Part shown: piece after piece, positions 1 through 8,390 of the stretch
How positions within the stretch are numbered: the first letter of the stretch is position 1
Layout: each line of letters starts with the position of its first letter
Assembly (NCBI GenBank): GCA_050485385.1
Contig: JBJHBG010000006.1
Span: forward strand, 1-62,808
DNA: 62,808 bases
Origin: RECO01 sp050485385
GTDB lineage: Bacteria > Pseudomonadota > Alphaproteobacteria > Geminicoccales > Geminicoccaceae
Direction: 5' to 3'
The notes under the pieces: model-generated
The model's input: the letters and a program-made list of their open reading frames with translations, nothing else
The model's database searches: none
What the model was told of the DNA's origin: nothing
Made by a program: the position numbers and the translations under genes

Positions 1-311
1 GTCGAAGAAACCCCGCTGACCCGCCATGCCGCTCTCCCGCTCGTCATGACCATCGACTCACGCCAACGGCCTGCGATCAAGAGGTTTTTCGAGGTGCCCA
101 TATGGCAGGCAAGGCAGGAATTGCCCGTGGTGCCGAGGCCGGGATCGTCGAAGAGGTCTTCGCCGAGCGCCAGGAGTTCGTCCTCCGGCGCATCGTATAA
201 GACGACGTCCGCCGGCTGCGTGACGAGCGCCGGATCGAGGTTCTGGGCGATGGCGGCCCCGCCGGTGACGAGCAGACCGGTCGCGAGTGCCAGCGTAAGA
301 GGGTTGCGCAT
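1..311 (-). CDS. c-type cytochrome, partial (3' end beyond window)
   Basis: The start is well placed: a GGAGAG Shine-Dalgarno lies 6 bases before the ATG at 311. The product opens with a Sec signal peptide (about residues 1-22, ending AAIAQ) and has one haem c motif, CLACH, at residues 66-70, so it should be exported and bind covalent haem in the periplasm. The frame stays open to the window edge. Residues after the haem motif look poorly conserved, and a neighbouring frame (GHDERESGMAGQ) looks more like the usual continuation, so a frameshift near the edge is possible. Electron-transfer partners are not visible here. Confidence 0.6.
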   Translation of the reverse strand, partial: MRNPLTLALATGLLVTGGAAIAQNLDPALVTQPADVVLYDAPEDELLALGEDLFDDPGLGTTGNSCLACHMGTSKNLLIAGRWRESMVMTSGRAAWRVSGVSS

Positions 312-419
312 CTGTCTCTCCATCGCGTTTCGGGTACCCGACGATCGGCCACCCTGCCGCCGATCGCCCAGCGCCTCCACCACCTCCGTCGCCGTCTCGC
401 GCGATCGTGACACGGCGGG

Positions 420-671
420 CTAGCGGCCGCCGCCGTCGGCTGGACCGGGACCCAACGAGCCTTGCCGTCGGATGCGAGCGACCTGCCCGACGATGGTCCA
501 AAGGTCCGCGGTCGCCTGCTCGACGACGAGCATGAGTTCCGGGGTCCAGTGTTCGGCGTCGGCGGCCGACACCCAAGCCGGCCCGCGAAGCTGCGGTAGG
601 ATCGACGGCGTCGCGCGCTGCCCGCCCGGCGGGTCGGAGCGTGCGTCGCCCGAAGAACGCTCGACCGACAT
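420..671 (-). CDS. hypothetical protein, 83 aa
   Basis: I do not recognise a family. Support for a real gene is a strong ribosome binding site (GAGGAGGAT, 6 bases before the ATG) and codon use like its neighbours. The protein has no signal peptide, membrane segment or cysteine. A hydrophobic helical core (ELMLVVEQATADLWTIVGQ, about residues 45-63) sits between a polar N-terminus and a Gly/Arg-rich tail. It is cotranscribed in direction with the cytochrome downstream and the AhpD-like gene upstream, with gaps of about 90-110 bases, so a shared operon is possible but not shown. Confidence 0.5.
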   Translation of the reverse strand: MSVERSSGDARSDPPGGQRATPSILPQLRGPAWVSAADAEHWTPELMLVVEQATADLWTIVGQVARIRRQGSLGPGPADGGGR

Positions 672-760
672 CGTTGATCCTCCTCGTCCTGGTGGTTCGC
701 GGCACGAACCCTAACCGCCCCTCGGGTCGGCCGCCGTAGCGACGGTTACGCCCGGCGCGG

Positions 761-1351
761 TCAGACCGCGCCGCGAGCCTTCCTCGCCTGCCAAGCGCAT
801 TCGGCGAACGGCGCATCCAGCTCGGTCTCGAACAGGTGGTTGGTGTAGGTGCTCAGCGTCTTCACGGCGACGGCCAGCACGATCTCCAGGATGTGCCGCT
901 CGCCGTAGCCGGCATCGAGAAACGCCTTCGTCGGGGCCATCCCCGGCCGCCCGCGCGCGGTCACCATCGCCCCGGTGAACGTCGCGAGCGCCCGCAGCCT
1001 CGCATCCTCGATCGGCTCGTCGTCACGGATCGCCTTCAGCGTCGCCGGATCGAGCTTCGATTTCGTCACGGCGAGCATCGAGTGCGCGCCCATGCAATAG
1101 GCACAGTCGTCGAGGCGGCTGATCGTCAAGAAGACGACCTCCTGCTCCGGCGGCGTGAACCCCGAGTGCTCCCGAAACCGCCGGTAGCCATCGAGATAGG
1201 TCTCCAGCAGACCGGGCGAGTGCACCATGTTGGCGTACATGTTGGGAACGAAGCCGAGTTTCTTGCGCGCCAGATCGAGCACGCGGCGCATCTCTCCCTG
1301 GGCGTCCGCGCGACGGATCGGTGGCAGGTTCATGCGATAGGTCGCAGACAT
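761..1351 (-). CDS. carboxymuconolactone decarboxylase/AhpD-family protein
   Basis: This 196-residue alpha-helical protein carries the AhpD-type redox signature CAYCMGAH (Cys83, Cys86, His90), the core of the peroxidase-like CMD domain. Family members reduce peroxides through a Cys pair, but many are uncharacterised. The upstream ATG at 1519 gives a longer frame; I chose 1351 because GGAGGA lies just before it and the longer N-terminus is Arg-rich and unlike the family. A remnant Crp-type regulator begins just upstream on the opposite strand. A second CMD-like gene, broken by a stop codon, lies at 4458-4949. Confidence 0.85.
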   Translation of the reverse strand: MSATYRMNLPPIRRADAQGEMRRVLDLARKKLGFVPNMYANMVHSPGLLETYLDGYRRFREHSGFTPPEQEVVFLTISRLDDCAYCMGAHSMLAVTKSKLDPATLKAIRDDEPIEDARLRALATFTGAMVTARGRPGMAPTKAFLDAGYGERHILEIVLAVAVKTLSTYTNHLFETELDAPFAECAWQARKARGAV

Positions 1352-1540
1352 CGCGTCCTCCGGGTTGACGATCACGCCCGGTAGTTCGGTATGCAGCCGA
1401 GCACCGTCCAGCCACGGTTCGGTGAACTCGGGCTCTCGAGCCATAGCCCACGCGATCGTGTTCGTTCGCGATTCGCCGGCCGTCGTCGAACGGGCGAGGC
1501 TGGCACCACGAACGAACACTCAGCCTCGACCGACGGCGGG

Positions 1541-1934
1541 TCTGCGACGGGCAAGGCGAGCGTGATCGATACGACGCCCGAGGGCCGGGAGGTGGTCTAT
1601 ACCATGCTCGGTCCCGGTGAGGTGGTGGGCGAGCTCGCGGCGCTCGACCGTGGTCCGCGCTCCGCCCACGGCCGCGCCGGCGCCGACTGTCGCGTTGCGA
1701 TCCTGCCGGGTGCGGTGTTCCGGGATTTCGTCGAGCGCCAGCCGATCTTCGCCCTCGCCCTTGCTGCTGCGGTTCGCGCGGCGCGGACGTCGACTGCACG
1801 TCCCGGACGTGCGGCGGCTCTGCGAGCTCGCCCACCTCCCCCTGCCCGCCGGCATCGGCTGCCTGGTTGCCGCCGGCCAGCACTGGCTGATCCGCAGCCC
1901 ACCCGAGCCGACGCCGCTCGATGCGGTGTCGTAG
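1541..1934 (+). pseudogene. Crp/Fnr-type cyclic-nucleotide-binding regulator, truncated and frameshifted
   Basis: One frame reads a typical cNMP-binding beta-roll (REVVYTMLGPGEVVGELAAL, then GPRSAH and the PIFALAL helix). Near 1770 the similarity moves to the next frame (LLLRFARRGRRLHVPDVRRL, CELAHLPLPAGI), which matches the usual dimerisation helix, and ends at 1934. The first beta strands are absent and no DNA-binding helix-turn-helix follows, so the gene has lost both ends and has at least one frameshift. It cannot make a working regulator. Confidence 0.7.
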
Positions 1935-1949
1935 CCCCGGGCGACGAGG

Positions 1950-2417
1950 TCATTCCACGGCGCTGCGGCCGAGTTCTTCGAGGATCGCGTCGAGCTCGGC
2001 GGCAAGCGCCCGGAGGTCGTCACCACCGTCGGCGTAGGGCGCGAAGACGTGGCTGGCCGTCCGCCAACTGAGCGTCGCGGTGCCGTCCTCGCTCTCCGTC
2101 ACGTAGAGCCGCAAGGGCGCTTCGATGCCGGCCTGCACGCTCGCGCTCAACATGCGCACCGCATAGGGCGGCGCGAACACGCCGAGCACCATGTTGCCGG
2201 GGATGTCCTCGCCGATCGCGCGCGCGCCGACCGTGGCGCTCGCTTGCGTGACCAACGCCAGCGGGCTCGCCTCGATCGCTGCTTCGGTCCGCGCGACGAG
2301 GGTGGCGTAGTCGTGCAGCGTCGGCTGCACGACCCAGCCCGGCAGGGCTTCGAATGCGCTCCCCGGCAGCGGCAGAGCGACGACGAGCGCGCAGGCCAGG
2401 ATACGTCCTCGGATCAT
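1950..2417 (-). CDS. DUF302-domain protein, secreted
   Basis: The 155-residue product has a signal peptide (residues 1-21, LPLPGSAFE) and then a DUF302 fold. It shows the family's pattern of an early helix (TLVARTEAAIEA), the central GNMVLGVFAPPYAVRM stretch and a late LSWRTASHVFAPY segment. DUF302 proteins are small and often periplasmic, of unknown chemistry. It lies downstream of YHS, DoxX and DUF2189 genes on the same strand, a grouping that suggests an envelope stress or redox role (inference). Confidence 0.8.
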   Translation of the reverse strand: MIRGRILACALVVALPLPGSAFEALPGWVVQPTLHDYATLVARTEAAIEASPLALVTQASATVGARAIGEDIPGNMVLGVFAPPYAVRMLSASVQAGIEAPLRLYVTESEDGTATLSWRTASHVFAPYADGGDDLRALAAELDAILEELGRSAVE

Positions 2418-2442
2418 TCGTAGACTCCCGTTCCATGATCGG

Positions 2443-3167
2443 TCAGTCGACCATCACCTTACGATACGGATGCCAGGTCGCATGGCCGCGTACCGGCAGC
2501 ACGACCGCGAGCCCCAACACCGCCGGCAGGGCATCGAGCATCGACAGCGCCATGACGATCCGCGGCCAGAGCGCCATCGGGACCGGGCTTGCGGTAGCGG
2601 CCTTCAACGACGCGTTCGCGGCGGTGATGGCGTCCCCGTGCCGGTCCAGCACGAGCGGAGACGCGACGACCGCGATGCCGACGGCGACGACGCCGAAAGC
2701 CGCGCCTGCGAGTCCACCGCCGACCATCAGCGTGGCCACCAGGCTGGTCCAAACGAACGGCAAGGCCGCCGGGATGAGGACCAGGCCGAGGACGCTTGCT
2801 GTCGCTGGCGAGCGGTAACCATCGAACACCTGCCACCCGCCTATCTCCAGGCCCCCTCGCGTCGTCGGCTGAGGTCGTACCGGCCGACGGCCGCGAAGGG
2901 GCCGATCAGGGCAAAACCTCCAGTCAGCGGGACCAGCGAAGGCTGCGGGGCCTTGCCGATGATGATCGCCACCGCGAGGCGACCGACAACGGCATGGAAC
3001 ACGCCGAACGACAGGCCGTAGCGAGACATCGCCCGGACGTCCGACCCCCGGAGCCACACTCCAAATCTCCACCACCTCCGTGGACGCCCACACCGCTCGC
3101 CTCGGCAGAAGGCGGCCCACACCGGCCGGTTACTCACGACCGGCGCCGCCGGCACCACGTTGCGCAT
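2443..3167 (-). pseudogene. DUF2189 integral membrane protein, -1 frameshift
   Basis: The N-terminal half reads SRYGLSFGVFHAVVG to GPFAAVGRYDLSRRREG in one frame. It then hits a stop at 2841, while the rest (GLEIGGWQVFDGYRSPATAS through LPVRGHATWHPYR) continues in another frame. The junction is a run of five G (minus strand) near 2850; adding one G restores RREGGLEIGGW and the whole DUF2189 protein of about six membrane segments. This is either a true pseudogene or a homopolymer sequencing error. The N-terminal start is uncertain; 3167 is the first plausible ATG. Confidence 0.75.
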
Positions 3168-3266
3168 CGTGCTGCCGGCCGCGCCAAGCCTCACCTGCGG
3201 ATCGTCCGAGAGGCTGGAGGCGGGTGCGGGCCAGCGGCGCCTTGCGCGACGTTGGCGGGACACGCC

Positions 3267-3770
3267 CTAGACCCGACCGGGCGGGCGTACCAGCCAACTC
3301 GTCGCGTGGTCCAAGGAGAGCTTGCCCGGGCCGAGCACGATCACCGCGAACAGGGTGGCGGCCCACCACATGTGCGCGTTGAGCCAAGCGTCCGGGAACA
3401 CGAAGACCTGGATGATCGCCGTCATGATCAAGAGGCCGGTCGCGGACAGGCGCGTGGCGAGGCCCACCACCAGGAGTGCCGGGAGCACGTGCTCGGCGAG
3501 CGCCGTCACGTGCGCGGTCAATACCGGGAACGGCATGCCGAACTCGTGCTCGAAGAGAAACGCCTGGCTGGGCGTGAGTTGGAAGACGTTCCAGCCCTCG
3601 ACCTTGGTGCGCCCCGACCGCCAAAAGACGACCGCGACCGGCAACCGCAGCGCAAGGAGCGCCAGCGGCGTCAGCCAGTGCGTGATCAGTCCATAGAGTC
3701 GGTCGATGCGGTGGTAGTGCTCGTGGAGCGTCGTTCCGCGTGCGTGGCGAGCGGCGGTGGTCGGTGTCAT
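3267..3770 (-). CDS. DoxX-family membrane protein
   Basis: The 167-residue protein has four hydrophobic segments and the DoxX/DoxD landmarks: an early LALRLPVAVVFWRSGRTKV, an EHVLPALLVVGLATRLSA stretch and a final AHMWWAATLFAVIVLGPGKLSLD. Family members are inner-membrane proteins linked to oxidative stress or quinone-coupled redox, with mechanism unsettled. The start at 3770 has GAGGAGG seven bases upstream. The YHS-domain gene lies 74 bases upstream on the same strand, so the two probably share a transcript. Confidence 0.88.
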   Translation of the reverse strand: MTPTTAARHARGTTLHEHYHRIDRLYGLITHWLTPLALLALRLPVAVVFWRSGRTKVEGWNVFQLTPSQAFLFEHEFGMPFPVLTAHVTALAEHVLPALLVVGLATRLSATGLLIMTAIIQVFVFPDAWLNAHMWWAATLFAVIVLGPGKLSLDHATSWLVRPPGRV

Positions 3771-3844
3771 GCGTCCTCCTCGGCTGGAGATGGCCGGTGG
3801 CGGTGGGCTGGCCGGCGAGCGACTGCGCGCCGGCCAGTCGAGGA

Positions 3845-4369
3845 CTAGCTCGGACCGATGCGCAGGCCGGCCGGCGGGCTCGCCGCCAACTCGCCGTCGT
3901 CCACGCCCTGGATCAGCGGCCAGTTGTGGTCGGCCGTACGGATGAAGCCGGTGGCATCGGGCTGCCAACGCCGGTGCGCCGCTCGGTGGATGTTGACGTA
4001 GAGACGGTCGTCGACGATCGCCCACACCTCGGGGTCGCCATCGAACTTGCGGCCCATGGCCGTGCCGAGCGCACAGTAGCCACCGTAGGCCGGGACGTAG
4101 GTCGCCGGGTCGGCGAGGAAGCGGTCGCGGTGCTCGGCCGAGGCGAAGCGGTAGGTGGCACCGTCGTGCTGGGCGGTGATGTCGGGGGAGCCCGGCGTCG
4201 GCGTGCCGAGCGTGAAGTACGCGACCGGATCGTAGCCACGAAGCATGAGCCCGGTCGTATCCACGTTCTTCGCGTGGGCCGGTTCCGCCCAACTCGGTGT
4301 CGCGAGCAAGGCGGCGGTAGCGGCGGCGGCCAGGAGCGTACTGCGGCGGGTAATCTTGGCTTCGAACAA
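3845..4369 (-). CDS. YHS-domain protein with twin-arginine signal
   Basis: The leader contains TRRST followed by a hydrophobic stretch and a WAEPAHA cleavage region, pointing to Tat or Sec export. The mature part has the YHS hallmarks: LRGYDPVAYF (about residues 43-52), YRFASAEHRDRFLADPATYVP and YGGYCALG. YHS domains are short metal-associated modules; many secreted versions accompany DoxX-type membrane proteins, as here. GGAGG precedes the ATG at 4369. Function beyond metal or redox handling cannot be read from the sequence. Confidence 0.85.
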   Translation of the reverse strand: MFEAKITRRSTLLAAAATAALLATPSWAEPAHAKNVDTTGLMLRGYDPVAYFTLGTPTPGSPDITAQHDGATYRFASAEHRDRFLADPATYVPAYGGYCALGTAMGRKFDGDPEVWAIVDDRLYVNIHRAAHRRWQPDATGFIRTADHNWPLIQGVDDGELAASPPAGLRIGPS

Positions 4370-4457
4370 GGGAACCTCCTATGGATCGATGGCGCCCGCC
4401 CGTAACGACGACAGTCGGCTGGTGGTCGTCGCCAACGTCGCGGCGGTAGTACCCAGG

Positions 4458-4949
4458 CTAGCGTTCCGTGTGCCACCGCCCACTGACGACTGCGGCACGG
4501 TCGATCAAGGTTGCGCGACCGGTTCGGGAGGTGTCAGGGGCGGTTCTCGCGCTTGGCGGCGGCGACGCTCTCGGTGTCGTCGGTGAGCAAGCGAAACTCC
4601 TGGCGAGCCGCCGCCGGGTGGTCGTGACGACGAGGGCGGCATCGGCGGCGTCGGGCGTGCGTCCTCCCCGGACCGCCGCCACCGTGGCTTCGGCGATGCC
4701 CAACCGCGTGGCCTCGCGCACGAAGACGCCCTCCCATTACCGGCACCGTGCGCGAAGGGCGACCTCGAGCGCCATCACGGTTCGCCTGCACGGTGGCAGG
4801 CGTCCAGCCTCGATGGCATCTGCCATCTCGGCGGCGGCACGCAAGGCCGTTGGACCGCGAGCGAGCACGCGATAGAGGTTCGACACCGCGCGGTCGGAGC
4901 TCACGGCTACGCGGGCGAGCAACTCGTTGACTCTCGGCTCGTCGATCAT
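4458..4949 (-). pseudogene. carboxymuconolactone decarboxylase-like gene with in-frame stop
   Basis: A single frame reads MIDEPRVNELLARVAVSSDR through ALEVALRARCR, then TAA (4737-4739), then WEGVFVREATRLGIAEATVA in the same frame. Across the stop this matches the CMD-family pattern in which a Tyr-Glu-Trp-type core precedes the Gly-Leu-Ser/Ile-Glu helix, so the stop most likely replaced a Tyr codon. Downstream, the frame soon loses family resemblance, suggesting a further indel near 4600. Compare the intact relative at 761-1351. Confidence 0.7.
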
Positions 4950-5483
4950 GACTGCCCGCACTCCCCTCGGCCGCCGGTCGACGTTGCGCCGCAACGACCC
5001 GTTTGCCCACTCAACCGTTCTTGCTCGTGGCTGACGGGTGTCGGCCGATGGTTCGGTCGAGACCCGCGACCATCACTCGGCCGGCGCGGACGAGAACCGC
5101 ATGCTTCGGCAACTCGCCGCGACGCCGGTCCGTTGGCGGGCGTGGGTCGATGCGCCGGGACGCACCGGTGGCGAGCGGTACGGCCACTGCGCCGCGCACG
5201 TCGACGTCGACCCGGCGGCGGGCCTTGGCCGCGCATGGTCGGGCAGCCGAGCAACCCCCAAAGGCGGTGCCGCCGGCACGGGCAAGGGGTTGCCTTCGCC
5301 GAAAGGCGTCCTCGGCTTCGAGACTGCCTTCCGCAAGCTCGACGCCCCGGACCAAGCCCCCTGATGGCGACACTTGGACTGCAACCGCCGTCAAGCAGGT
5401 GTTGCACCGCGTCGGGGACACGAGTGGGAAGGCAGCTTCGAAGCCGCGCCGTAACTTTTTGCCAAACAGCAATTTGTTGTGTG
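4950..5483 (+). other. gene-free stretch between broken CMD gene and tRNA-Ser
   Basis: Open frames exist on both strands but all are Arg/Pro-rich GC artefacts. None has a ribosome binding site or a recognisable motif. I see no clear promoter. Given the decayed neighbours, it may hold a gene too degraded to recognise. Confidence 0.4.
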
Positions 5484-5573
5484 TGGCGGAGGGAGAGGGA
5501 TTCGAACCCTCGGTACCCTTGCGGGTACACCGGTTTTCGAGACCGGCCCGTTCAACCACTCCGGCATCCCTCC
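5484..5573 (-). tRNA. tRNA-Ser(CGA)
   Basis: A complete class II tRNA reads on the minus strand. Acceptor GGAGGGA pairs with TCCCTCC, followed by discriminator G and an encoded CCA. The D-arm contains GCCGGAGTGGTTGAACGG, the anticodon stem is CCGGT/ACCGG with loop CTCGAAA, and the T-loop is GGTTCGAATC. The anticodon CGA is at 5537-5539 (plus-strand TCG). The long variable arm (GTACCCGCAAGGGTAC) confirms serine identity. It decodes UCG, a common codon in this high-GC genome. Confidence 0.97.
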
Positions 5574-5640
5574 TGGAGCGGCCGTGTGGTAGCGGAAGGC
5601 GGGGCGGGGTGCAACCGGCATCGGCGGGCGTTAGGCCGGT

Positions 5641-6483
5641 GTCGCCACGACCCTGCTGACTTCGCTCGCCATCGGTCTCTGCCTGACGCAATCGGCGATG
5701 CGGTCGGCACAGAACCTCGCCCTGTTCTCGGTTGGCAAGCTGGAGTTGCTGGTGGCGGCACGCAACGTCGCGCTCAACGTGCTCCTCGCCCTCCTCTCCA
5801 ACTCGAGCCTGCGCGGCGTCGGCGCGTTGCCGTTCTCGACCGTCGTCATCGCCCTCGGCGCCGAGGTCGCGCCGCGAGCCTAATTCAGCCGCCACGCGGT
5901 GCAGGCCGCCGCCCGGTTGGCGCCGGTGCTCCGTCTCGACCAGTTCGTTCTCTGACCGGTGGCGCGTCCGACCGCCTGGGTCCTCGGCCGTTGGCACGGC
6001 GGCGAGCCGATCCGCCAATTCGAGGAACGCGACCTACGGCGGCTGATCCCGTTGCCCATGGCGGCGGCAGCGAGCGCCATGGCCCGGGTCGAGGGTCAGG
6101 GCGCTGCCAACTTCCTCGACCTCGACCACGTTTGCCTGGCGGACGAGGGTGAACCGCTCGACCCACGGAGCATCCTGCAACTCGACGTCGCCGGCGAACG
6201 GCGAACGTTCCCGACCATCGCGCCGAGGCCGGACGATCCATTCCTTCCTTCGCGCGGTCGCGGCCTCGGGCAAACGCTGGGTGGTCCTGGTCGACGCCGC
6301 GGGCGCACCGGTGGCGGTGCTGGAGGCCGACACCTTCCTGCACGCAGCGCTCCTTGCGCATCCGCTCCGATGCCACCGGACAGGATGTCCCCAAAGACGA
6401 CGGGGGGGCGCTCTGGACCGCGCAACCGCGTATCGTCACCGCCCCCGGCATCCTCCGCCGGCTCGTGCGCGATCTTGGCCGCC
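5641..6483 (+). pseudogene. CNNM/CorC-type (DUF21 plus CBS) protein, multiply disrupted
   Basis: Read in one frame, the region gives a DUF21 membrane core (LTQSAMRSAQNLALFSVGKL, then VVIALGAEVAPRA), a TAA at 5881-5883, FSRHAVQAAARLAPVLRL, a TGA at 5953-5955, then PVARPTAWVLGRWHGGEPI and a CBS-like part. The stops look like Tyr and Trp codons changed by one base. Near 6240 a tandem TTCC duplication shifts the frame to FLRAVAASGKRWVVLVDAAG. A later shift gives ALWTAQPRIVTAPGILRRL at the end. Intact relatives are inner-membrane ion-handling proteins. Confidence 0.6.
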
Positions 6484-6780
6484 TCCGGACGCAGCGCCCC
6501 CACCGTCGCCGAGTTCCGGCGATGGAAGTCGACCACCAGCACCGCCCTCGCAGGGATGATGTCGATCGAGTTCGAATGCCGGCTGCACGTGCCGGCCGCC
6601 CCAACGTCATGCGGCGATGCGGCCATTCATCGACGTCGAGCCGCTGTGCCTGTCGCGGCCCGTCAGCGTCACCCGGACCCAACGCAGCGCCCGGCCGTGG
6701 GCACCACGCCGATGTCGATCTCCTGTTGCTCCGGGATCGGCCCCGGCTCGCTGTGCAGTCCGACGAGGTCTTCATCGGCA
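6440..6780 (-). pseudogene. M20-family amidohydrolase remnant (N-carbamoyl/allantoate type)
   Basis: Three minus-strand fragments in shifting frames match the dimerisation part of M20 N-carbamoyl-amino-acid or allantoate amidohydrolases. They are LHSEPGPIPEQQEIDIGVV (about 6700-6765), RWVRVTLTGRDRHSGSTS (about 6620-6680) and NSIDIIPARAVLVVDF (about 6530-6580). They are in family order but separated by stops and frame changes, and both metal-binding ends of the enzyme are missing. The remnant overlaps the 3' end of the broken CNNM gene on the other strand, so both decayed together. Confidence 0.55.
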
Positions 6781-6896
6781 GGCTGCCGACCGGATGGTCC
6801 GCCTCGTCGCCGGACCGCTCCTGGCCAAGGCCATGAAGTCCGCGCACAGGCCGCCGGCATCGGAGCGAGAATGGCGGTCGGGGACATCGGCTCGGG

Positions 6897-8222
6897 TCAG
6901 TCCAGTTGTTTCAGGACGTCGGCGAGGGTGCCGAACAGTTGGTCGATGTCGCTCTTCTCGACGATCAGCGGCGGCGAGAGGGCGATGATGTCGCCGGTGG
7001 TACGGATCAAGACGCCGCGCTCGAAACAGTCGAGGAAGGCCTGGAACGCGCGCCGGCTCGGTGCCCCCTCGATCGGCTCCAGTTCGATGGCGCCGATCAG
7101 CCCGAGATTGCGGATGTCGATCACGTGCGGCAGCCCCTTCAGGTCGTGCACCGCATCCGCCCAATAGACCTCCAGCTCGGCGCCTCGCGTCAACAGGCCT
7201 TCCTCGGCATAGGTATCGAGGGTGGCGAGGGCAGCGGCGCAGGCGATCGGATTGCCCGAATAGGTGTAGCCGTGGAACAGCTCGATCAGGTGCTCGGGGC
7301 CGCTCATGAAGGCATCGTGGACGAAGTCCTTCACGAACACCGCACCCATCGGGATCACGCCGTTGGTCAGACCCTTGGCCGTCACCACGATGTCCGGCAC
7401 CACGCCGAAGCGGTCGATGGCAAAGGGCGTGCCGAGCCGGCCGAAGCCGGTGATGACCTCGTCGAAGATCAACAGGATACCGTGGCGGTCGCAGATCTCG
7501 CGCAGGCGCTTCAGATAGCCCTTGGGCGGGATCAGCACGCCGGTCGAACCTGCCACCGGCTCGACGATGACGGCCGCGACGGTCGAGGGATCGTGCAGCT
7601 TCAAGACGCGCTCCAGGTCGTCGGCAAGCTCGGCGCCGTGCTCGGGCTCGCCGCGGGCGAAGGCGTTCCGCTCGGGCAGATGGGTGTCGCGGAGATGGTC
7701 GACGCCGGTCAGGAGCGTGCCGAAGACCTTGCGGTTGGCAACGATGCCGCCGACCGAGATGCCGCCGAAATTGACGCCGTGATAGCCGCGCTCGCGGCCG
7801 ATCAGCCGGAAGCGCCCGCCCTCGCCGCGCATCCGGTGATAGGCCAGCGCCAGCTTCAGCGCGGTCTCGACCGATTCCGAGCCGGAATTGGTGTAGAAGA
7901 CGTGGTCGAGGCCGTCGGGCATCAACTCGACCAGTCGCGTGGCCAATTCGAACGCCTTGGGGTGGCCCATCTGGAAGGCCGGCGCATAGTCGAGTTCCGC
8001 CGCCTGCGCCTGGATCGCCTCGGTGATGCGCGGCCGACAGTGGCCGGCGTTGACGCACCAGAGCCCAGCCGTGCCGTCGAGCACCTCGCGGCCGTCCGCC
8101 GTGGTGTAGTGCATGCGGTCGGCGCCGACGAGCATCCTGGGTGCCCGCTTGAACTGCCGGTTTGCGGTGAACGGCATCCAGAAGGCGGAAAGGTCGTTGG
8201 GGCGGCGCTGCGGCTCGAGCAT
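6897..8222 (-). CDS. omega-amino acid:pyruvate aminotransferase (class III)
   Basis: The 441-residue protein is the full length of the beta-alanine:pyruvate transaminase group. It starts FWMPFTANRQFK, typical of that group. The cofactor-binding signature LLIFDEVITGFGRLG contains Asp254, and TAKGLTNG contains Lys283, the predicted pyridoxal-phosphate Schiff-base lysine. SGSESVETA (about 113-121) binds the phosphate. It should move an amino group from beta-alanine or another omega-amino acid to pyruvate in the cytosol. It stands alone, with no amine-catabolic partner next to it except the M20 amidohydrolase remnant downstream, which may once have supplied substrate (inference). Confidence 0.9.
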   Translation of the reverse strand: MLEPQRRPNDLSAFWMPFTANRQFKRAPRMLVGADRMHYTTADGREVLDGTAGLWCVNAGHCRPRITEAIQAQAAELDYAPAFQMGHPKAFELATRLVELMPDGLDHVFYTNSGSESVETALKLALAYHRMRGEGGRFRLIGRERGYHGVNFGGISVGGIVANRKVFGTLLTGVDHLRDTHLPERNAFARGEPEHGAELADDLERVLKLHDPSTVAAVIVEPVAGSTGVLIPPKGYLKRLREICDRHGILLIFDEVITGFGRLGTPFAIDRFGVVPDIVVTAKGLTNGVIPMGAVFVKDFVHDAFMSGPEHLIELFHGYTYSGNPIACAAALATLDTYAEEGLLTRGAELEVYWADAVHDLKGLPHVIDIRNLGLIGAIELEPIEGAPSRRAFQAFLDCFERGVLIRTTGDIIALSPPLIVEKSDIDQLFGTLADVLKQLD

Positions 8223-8390
8223 CGATCGTCCTCCGGCAAGGTGACGCCGACGCTAGCCGCCGTGGCACCGCACCGCCAGCCCCGGCAACACGCGGCCGCT
8301 GCACGAGGGTGATGGACAGGCCCCGCACCAACGTCTAGCGTTCATCGGCCCGTCATAGAACGGGATGCAGGATCTCAGGGAGTTGCTGGA

